Shown in pieces: positions 60,786 to 64,000 of a stretch of DNA of 64,000 nt. Each line of letters begins with the position of its first letter. The first letter of the stretch is position 1. The notes beneath the pieces are model-generated. The model did not search any database, was not told the origin of the DNA, and was given only the letters and a program-made list of their open reading frames with translations. A program made the position numbers and the translations under genes. Source of the DNA: Epiperipatus broadwayi (taxonomy: Eukaryota; Onychophora; Udeonychophora; Euonychophora; Peripatidae); the NCBI GenBank assembly GCA_028023455.1, contig JAQFVV010000050.1:804001-868000 (forward strand), given 5' to 3'.

Positions 60786-61559
60786 TTAATTCTTTGAATG
60801 CATGACTCGTCTAAAAATGAGAAGATTTGACATCACTCTAAATCGGCTACTTTTTATCCCATGTATACATATGATACGTCATTAGAAAGAAAATCAAAAG
60901 TTCTGTAAGATGGTGCCCTCTTTGGATTTATTTTACAAGTAAAAAATCAATAAAAATGACCATATATGTCAAACAAAACCAAAGCACCATCTCCTCACCA
61001 ACTTTTCTTGAATCTTATTGGCTGTCCCACTTCTGTCAGAAAGAGAAATGGCTGCCAAAAAGTAAAAAGTTACGTTCGTTTTGATTTTTATTACAAAAAT
61101 GATAAACGAATGTTTACAACATTTTAAACAATATTTGAATTGAATTACAAATTATTATTGATAAAATAATACTAAAAATCAAATTATTTTAGAAAAATAG
61201 TTAAGATATTACCAAGAATTATTTATTTATTGCTACATATTGATCGTAACATTAAAGTGAAAAAAAAAAAGATTGCTGACGCAATCTTTTTTGGTTGGTT
61301 GAATAGCGGTTACTTTTATTTCACCGCAATTAAATATTTTTTAAATTATAAATCAAATTTTATTTTTGAAAAGATTTTCGTTTGCTTTCGTAATCTGACA
61401 ATTCAGTAATATACTTTTTACAAACGAAACTAACGTATTTATATTATTAAAAGTGATCTATTTTAACAATAGATTTTGTTAAAGTTGTGAGTTGGCCAAT
61501 TACAAGTTTTGATTTTTAATTCATTCGGCCAATTATATAATCATCGTTCAAAGGGTTAA
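60786..61559. mobile_element. piggyBac-type MITE inserted in the PLE
   Basis: Bounded by TTAA on both sides (60786-60789 and 61556-61559). Ends read TTAATTCTTTGAATG on the left and, in reverse, TTAACCCTTTGAACG on the right: a short terminal inverted repeat starting CCCTTT after TTAA, as in piggyBac-type elements. No transposase. A second copy lies at 63007-63783 in the same orientation. Removing it with one TTAA brings the PLE halves together (EEINHI / NSVLL). Non-autonomous; an external piggyBac-type transposase would be needed. Confidence 0.88.
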
Positions 61560-61915
61560 TATGGTTTATTTCTTCTTTCAGATGTGACTTATCTAAAAGA
61601 TTAATTGCTCTGTTTAAAAGAATTTTGGCTATGAAAACTATCTGAGTTGGGTGATGATGAGACTGGAAATGTAAATATCTGTCTGTGTATGCATTCTTTC
61701 TGTAAATTGAAAATGATAAACTATTTGGTGTTCTGGTGATTAGAATATCAGAAAAAGGGAGTTTTCCATCAGACTCTGTCTCCATTGTAAATTTAATATG
61801 AGGATGCATATTATTTAAATGTGAGAAAAAATCATCTAATTTGTTTTTTCCATGTTGCCATATGACAAAAGTGTCATCTATGCATCTGAGCCAAACAAGA
61901 GGATGTTTTTTTTAA
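61560..61915 (-). pseudogene. PLE reverse transcriptase, C-terminal part
   Basis: From about 61912 the minus strand reads LVWLRCIDDTFVIWQHG, where CIDD stands for the YVDD catalytic motif, then DDFFSHLNNMHPHIKFTME, DGKLPFSDILITRTPNS, IYRKNAYTDRYLHFQSHHHP and HLKEEINHI. This is the standard PLE order from motif C to the RT thumb. The upstream RT motifs are missing: sequence changes to the inverted terminal repeat at about 61905. The frame runs into the MITE, whose end adds a spurious NPLNDDYIIGRMN tail. The other half of the gene is at 60223-60785. Confidence 0.9.
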
Positions 61916-62093
61916 AAAAAAACTTTCTTAATATAACATTTTTGCTATTGGTGGAACTTTAACATTCTTTTTAAATCAGTGATTGTGTGATCAAGTTGAA
62001 ACATCGGTACATTAATATTTAAATTTTTTAACATGGATGAACCTGCAAAATATGTCTTTTATATATATGCAACTGTTAAAAATCTTTGTATCA

Positions 62094-62143
<50 letters not shown>
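62094..62143. repeat. (CA)n(TA)n compound microsatellite
   Basis: About 18 bp of CA followed by about 31 bp of TA, just outside the right end of the PLE. Confidence 0.95.
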
Positions 62144-62146
<3 letters not shown>

Positions 62147-62552
62147 CACCCGAACATTGCTTTATTAAGTAAATGAAATATTAAAGCAGATGTGTAGAGA
62201 AATAATTGTGTTTTTTATTTTTATTTATATTTCCTTTAGTTAGTTAATATATTTATTAAATATATATAAAAATAAAATATAATATATGTATATACCATAG
62301 ATAATACATAATAAAACACTCTACAAGGGTATTTAGATAATTATCAACTATTAAGGTAATAAATTTTGGTATAAAATGATATTTATAATTTTGCTGAGCC
62401 CAATTTTTGATACCAGCATATCTCCATCAAAGCATTACTATAGTGAATATTAGCAAATGCATTAGCATATCCACATGCCTATAAACATACATTTAACTAG
62501 TTGCTAATTATTATAGATTAGCATATTTGCACGTCTAACAATACAACTATTG
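62144..62552. other. Gene-free AT-rich region
   Basis: TA-rich low complexity near 62250-62300; no gene recognised. Confidence 0.5.
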
Positions 62553-62720
62553 TATGTATAAAACAGAGAAACATTAAAATAATGTAAAACAGTATTGCCA
62601 AGCACTTTCAACTCATTTGAGTCCTTATGAATGCCAAATAAAAATTGTTATACTCAACTAAGTGAGTAGTTGACAATAATGTTTTATATTATTTTAATGT
62701 TTCTCTGTTTTATACAGTAG
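62553..62720. repeat. Hairpin element with hammerhead-like core
   Basis: GTATAAAACAGAGAAACATT and AAAATAATGTAAAACAGTAT (62556-62596) are reversed at 62676-62715 (ATATTATTTTAATGTTTCTC, TGTTTTATAC). The loop holds, on the minus strand 62632-62605, ATTCATAAGGACTC, AAAT, GAGTTGAAAGTGCTTGG, the same module as at 44155-44182. Confidence 0.75.
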
Positions 62721-62750
62721 TCATATGCATTTGTGATTCATATTTTATAA

Positions 62751-62875
62751 TAACACAAGTAGTCAAGCATTGGTGACCTAGCAGTTAGTATAGCTGCCTT
62801 CCAAGCAACTATACTGGGTTCACTTCCTGGTCAACACTTTGACATATAAGAAAAAATAAATAAATAACAGAAGTA
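62751..62875 (+). mobile_element. tRNA-derived SINE copy
   Basis: GCATTGGTGACCTAGCAGTT, TATAGCTGCCTTCCAAGC, CTGGGTTCACTTCCTGGTCA (B-box-like), CACTTTGACATATAAG and a tail AAAAAATAAATAAATAA. TAACACAAGTA (62751) and TAACAGAAGTA (62865) form a 10-of-11 target duplication. More diverged than the other three copies. Confidence 0.8.
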
Positions 62876-63006
62876 ACTGGATTTATTATATTTATCTGTA
62901 TAAATTGACATAGTAATTAGTTATGACATTACATTAAATGATCAGTCTTTTCTGAGAGAAATGCTCTTATATTTATGGAGTTCTTAAAATTAATTATGTG
63001 TGTGTA

Positions 63007-63783
63007 TTAACTCTTCAACTGTCTGACTCATAAAAAAATGAAAAGATTTGACGTCACTCTAAATCGGCTACTTTTTATCCCACGTATACATATTATACGT
63101 CATTGAAAAGAAAATCAAAAGTTATGTAAGATGGTGCCCTCTTCAGAATTATTTTACAAGTAAAAAAAAATCAATAAAAATGACCATATATATCAAACAA
63201 AACCAAAGCACTGCCTTCTCACCACCTTTTCTTGAATCTTATTGGCTGTCAAACTTCTGTCAGAAAGGAAAATGGCTGCCAAAAAGTAAAAAGTTATGGT
63301 CGTTTTGTGTTTTATTTCGAAAATGATAAACAAATGTTTACAACATTTTAAACAATATTTGAATTGAATTACAAATTATTATTGATAAAATAATACTAAA
63401 AATCAAATTATTTTAGAAAAATAGTTAAGATGTTACCAAGAATTATTTATTTATTGCTACATATTTATCGTAACGTAAAAGTGAAAAAAAAACTATTATG
63501 TCAGAAATGTTTTTGGTTGGTCAAATAGTGGTTACTTTTATTTCACCGCAATTGAATATTTTTTAAATTATAAATCAAATTTTATTTTTGAAAAGACTTT
63601 CGTTTACTTTCATAATCTGACAAATTATTAATATACTTTTTACAAATGAAACTAACATATTTATATTATTAAAAGATGAATCTATTTTAACAATTGATTT
63701 TGTTAAAGTTGTGAGTTAGCCAATTAAAAGTTTTGATTTTTAACTCATTCGGCCAATTATATAATTCGTGCTTAAAAGGTTAA
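63007..63783. mobile_element. piggyBac-type MITE, second copy
   Basis: TTAA at 63007-63010 and 63780-63783. The interior matches 60786-61559 along its whole length: AAATCGGCTACTTTTTATCC, AAGATGGTGCCCTCTT, TTTCACCGCAATTGAATATT, TCATTCGGCCAATTATATAA, with scattered changes of roughly 10 percent by eye. No coding sequence. Confidence 0.88.
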
Positions 63784-64000
63784 TATGTATATGTTATGAA
63801 TAACTTTAATTTCTTAGATGAACTAAAAGTTTAAGCACATAAGTGCAATGGTTCATGGAAAAATACAATACAGTCCTTTGTTACCTGTATATTTAATAAA
63901 TTCACATTGGGCCAATATAGCCCACATATAATATCCTTCTAAAAATATATCCCTAACACCTAGGATTTCATTTAACAATTACTCTCCTGACCATGATCCT
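63784..64000. other. Gene-free end of window
   Basis: AT-rich; nothing recognised. Confidence 0.5.

Larger units (their letters stand above)
60031..62057 (-). mobile_element. Penelope-like element flanked by inverted terminal repeats
   Basis: Coding remnants on the minus strand lie between two inverted repeats: 60031-60235, and 61905-62057 read in reverse. Shared pieces include CATCCATGTTAAAAAATTTA, AAAGTTCCACCAATAGCAAA and AGACATATT. The right copy lacks about 50 bp present on the left (around 60115-60150). PLEs are known to have terminal repeats in direct or inverted orientation. The element is 5'-truncated in its RT domain and is split by a MITE at 60786-61559. Confidence 0.8.

Noticed and set aside
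61516-61560. C-terminal tail NPLNDDYIIGRMN as part of the PLE protein
   Set aside because: These codons come from the MITE terminus inserted at TTAA, and the same sequence ends the second MITE, which has no PLE.

Overview
This window looks like non-coding, transposon-dominated DNA from a very AT-rich animal genome. I recognise no intact host gene, and no rRNA or functional tRNA gene. Every protein-like signal I can name belongs to a mobile element: two Penelope-like retroelements (reverse transcriptase plus GIY-YIG endonuclease), five fragments of an RTE-like LINE, and nothing else. Dinucleotide and tetranucleotide microsatellites, tRNA-derived SINEs, TTAA-flanked piggyBac-type MITEs and many foldback elements complete the picture and point to a metazoan. 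A spiralian such as a mollusc is possible, but the sequence does not prove a phylum. A run of exactly 500 Ns (39911-40410) is an assembly gap.

Layout. 1-1412 (+): 5'-truncated Penelope-like element (PLE) with one frameshift, followed by a hammerhead-like remnant. 1591-2900: TA microsatellite, foldbacks and a short tandem duplication. 3325-8153: a 4.8-kb element with 2.05-kb LTR-like direct repeats and a 0.7-kb non-coding interior, inserted in a TA tract. 8165-19000: gene-free, with a strongly G-poor block around 9540-12260 and a C-poor block around 12840-13200. 19000-25500: a GC-richer unexplained segment, a 0.85-kb inverted repeat (19863-20716), tRNA-like relics and a 32-bp tandem repeat. 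25580-32545: several RTE-like LINE fragments, a 147-bp tandem trimer and a ~0.5-kb near-palindrome. 33302-33654: a TCTA/TCCA microsatellite. 34800-38200: foldback families. 40985-46225: three copies of a tRNA-like foldback family, and a tRNA-derived SINE with a perfect 15-bp target duplication. 46797-47555: another LINE fragment. 48960-53400: hairpin elements, two more SINEs and a 113-bp tandem trimer. 55990-58325: more foldbacks. 59459-64000: a nested cluster in which a PLE flanked by inverted terminal repeats (60031-62057) is interrupted by a 0.77-kb piggyBac-type MITE; a second MITE copy lies 2.2 kb away.

How the parts relate. The non-autonomous families depend on enzymes encoded elsewhere: SINEs on a LINE, MITEs on a piggyBac-type transposase, the short LTR-like element on a full LTR element. 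The nested arrangement gives relative ages: the second PLE came first, was already a TTAA target, and was then split by the MITE. The two long LTR-like copies are almost identical, and most differences I noticed are of CpG-to-TpG/CpA type, which suggests methylated transposon DNA. No host gene system was found. The most interesting biology is in the transposons: PLEs with inverted terminal repeats and possible hammerhead ribozyme relics, and a tRNA-like foldback family.
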